Assembly (NCBI GenBank): GCA_026004775.1
Contig: BPJU01000006.1
Span: 248,001 to 312,000, forward strand
Direction of reading: 5' to 3'
Length of the DNA stretch: 64,000 nt
Source of the DNA: Pirellulaceae bacterium
GTDB lineage: Bacteria; Planctomycetota; Planctomycetia; Pirellulales; Pirellulaceae
Shown here: positions 62,894-64,000 of the stretch, piece after piece
Layout: each line of letters starts with the position of its first letter
Numbering within the stretch: the first letter of the stretch is position 1
The notes under the pieces: model-generated
What the model was told of the DNA's origin: nothing
Database searches by the model: none
The model's input: only the letters and a program-made list of their open reading frames with translations
Made by a program: the position numbers and the translations under genes

Positions 62894-64000
62894 ATGAGTA
62901 ACGTGTTGCGAGTAGCGATCGTCGATCCCCAGGATGCATCCCGTGAGGCGGTGAAAGGACTTCTGTTGGGGATGGACATGGTCTGGTTGGAGGCGGAATG
63001 TTCTCGATATGAGTTTTTTGCCGACGTGGTGGATCAAACGCATCCGGACGTTGGTGTCGTCCATTTGGATTCCGACCCGGCCAAAGCCCTGGAATTGATC
63101 CAGCGGGTAAGCGAAGCGGCGCCGGATTGCCAGGTGGTGGCTATCAGCAGTACCACCGACGGGCAACTGATCCTGAAAGTGATGCGGGCAGGCGCTCGGG
63201 AATTCCTCACGTACCCGGTCAGCGCCGAAGACATGGCTCGGGCCCTGGAGAGGCTGGGAGGTCAGAGACTGGGCGGTGAAGGCCGAAGCCGGGGGAGCAT
63301 GGCGATTGCTGTGGTGGGGGCGACGGGCGGAGTCGGCACCACGAGTTTGGCGGTCAACCTGGGCTGTGCTTTGGCCGCCGACCCCCGCAACAGTGCCGCC
63401 CTGGTCGACCTGGATCTGGCCTTGGGAGATGCGGATGTTTACCTGGACGCGATTCCCGAGTACACGCTGGCCGACGTCGCACAGAACATCTCGCGGCTGG
63501 ACTTCACCCTGCTGAAGCGCTCGCTTACCAAACACAGCTCAGGACTGTTCCTGCTGCCAAGACCGGTCCACCTGCACGACATACGGCACATTGACCCGGA
63601 CTGCCTGCACCGCGTAATCGGCTTGCTCAAAGCCACGTTTTCACACCTGATCCTGGATCTTTCCAAGTCGTTCAGCGAGATCGACATGATGGCGATGGAG
63701 GCGGCCAAACATGTGTTGCTGGTCACCCAGTTGGATCTGGGATGTTTGCGCAATGTGGTGCGGCTGTTGGCGTCGTTCGAAAGACACGACGGACTCAAGG
63801 AAAAAGTGCGGGTGGTGGTCAATCGAGTGGGATTGAACCAAAGTCAGATCAGTCTGAAAAAAGCGGAAGAGACACTCGGCTGTTCCATTTATTGGCAGAT
63901 ACCGAACGACTATCGAACCATGAGCGAGGTACGGAACCATGGCGTTCCGCTTATCAGTCATGCTCCGAAAGCGGCCTTGACTCAAGCGATCGTGTCGCTG
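62894..64000 (+). CDS. CpaE/TadZ-like protein (cut by right edge)
   Basis: The frame opens at ATG 62894 and is still open at the window end, giving 369 residues. It has a receiver-like N-terminal domain (RVAIVDPQDASREAVKGLL, VVHLDSDPAKALEL) and a ParA/MinD-type ATPase domain (IAVVGATGGVGTTSLAVNLG, then LVDLDLALGDADVYL). The lysines of the usual deviant Walker A (KGGxGKT) are replaced (TGGVGTTS), as in other atypical TadZ proteins. It is expected to place the Tad machine at a pole. It is the likely start of the ATPase part of the operon. Confidence 0.9.
   Translation, partial: MSNVLRVAIVDPQDASREAVKGLLLGMDMVWLEAECSRYEFFADVVDQTHPDVGVVHLDSDPAKALELIQRVSEAAPDCQVVAISSTTDGQLILKVMRAGAREFLTYPVSAEDMARALERLGGQRLGGEGRSRGSMAIAVVGATGGVGTTSLAVNLGCALAADPRNSAALVDLDLALGDADVYLDAIPEYTLADVAQNISRLDFTLLKRSLTKHSSGLFLLPRPVHLHDIRHIDPDCLHRVIGLLKATFSHLILDLSKSFSEIDMMAMEAAKHVLLVTQLDLGCLRNVVRLLASFERHDGLKEKVRVVVNRVGLNQSQISLKKAEETLGCSIYWQIPNDYRTMSEVRNHGVPLISHAPKAALTQAIVSL

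Overview
The window is GC-rich bacterial chromosome that looks like a planctomycete of the Pirellula/Thermogutta kind. The grounds are a DUF1501 protein with a Tat-type leader, a short ECF sigma factor with divergent context, several large secreted proteins of unknown function, EF-hand, FHA-like and PilZ-like proteins, a DUF362 plus terpene-cyclase-fold pair, and DNA topoisomerase VI. No marker allows a species call. About 50 protein genes, two tRNAs (Lys-TTT and Leu-CAG), one complete insertion sequence, one clear riboswitch, one further candidate structured RNA and two good intrinsic terminators are supported.

Layout. 0-3.5 kb: end of a creatininase-family gene, then a minus-strand group (SDR oxidoreductase, secreted beta-lactamase-like hydrolase, DUF3500 protein; the last two overlap by one base). 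3.9-8.6 kb: tRNA-Lys, a secreted esterase, an ECF sigma factor, an MFS transporter, then a strongly structured leader ahead of a 100-residue secreted protein. 8.6-18.7 kb: a long minus-strand run comprising a secreted protein, an SLC13/ArsB-type transporter, topoisomerase VI A and B, an ATP-grasp ligase, a YkgJ-type cysteine-cluster protein and a lysine 2,3-aminomutase-family radical SAM enzyme. 19-26 kb: EF-hand protein, glycosidase-like secreted protein, FHA-like protein, MogA-type enzyme, two secreted proteins and a PilZ protein with intact c-di-GMP-binding motifs. 26.5-28.05 kb: an IS4-family (IS50-like) element with 19-bp inverted repeats and a perfect 12-bp target duplication, inserted in a small palindrome.

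28.2-34.4 kb: XRE-type regulator, a small GT2-like protein, a GT4 glycosyltransferase, asparagine synthetase and GlgC, which suggests surface-glycan and glycogen metabolism. 34.4-41.8 kb: two amidohydrolase-family secreted proteins (three domains, two of them lacking the usual metal-binding HxH), a ketoacyl synthase, a zinc-ribbon protein and a receiver-like protein. 41.8-42.9 kb: a gene-free island of REP-like palindromes. 42.9-48 kb: divergent S41 protease and a large MMPL/RND exporter. 48.4-54.7 kb: glutamine synthetase with terminator, the tightly coupled rraA-ald-mtnA group, and a DUF1501 protein. 54.8-57.1 kb: tRNA-Leu, then DUF362 and terpene-cyclase-fold genes.

57.2-64 kb: a Tad/Flp pilus locus (two Flp pilins, prepilin peptidase, TadE, CpaB, secretin CpaC, and CpaE/TadZ running off the right edge). 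Its first pilin is preceded by a long leader carrying a convincing cyclic-di-GMP-I (GEMM-I) riboswitch. The 3' strand of the aptamer P1 helix is almost perfectly complementary to a segment 130 bases downstream, so a switching element can be proposed. Together with the PilZ protein, this points to second-messenger control of surface attachment and is the most interesting signal in the window.
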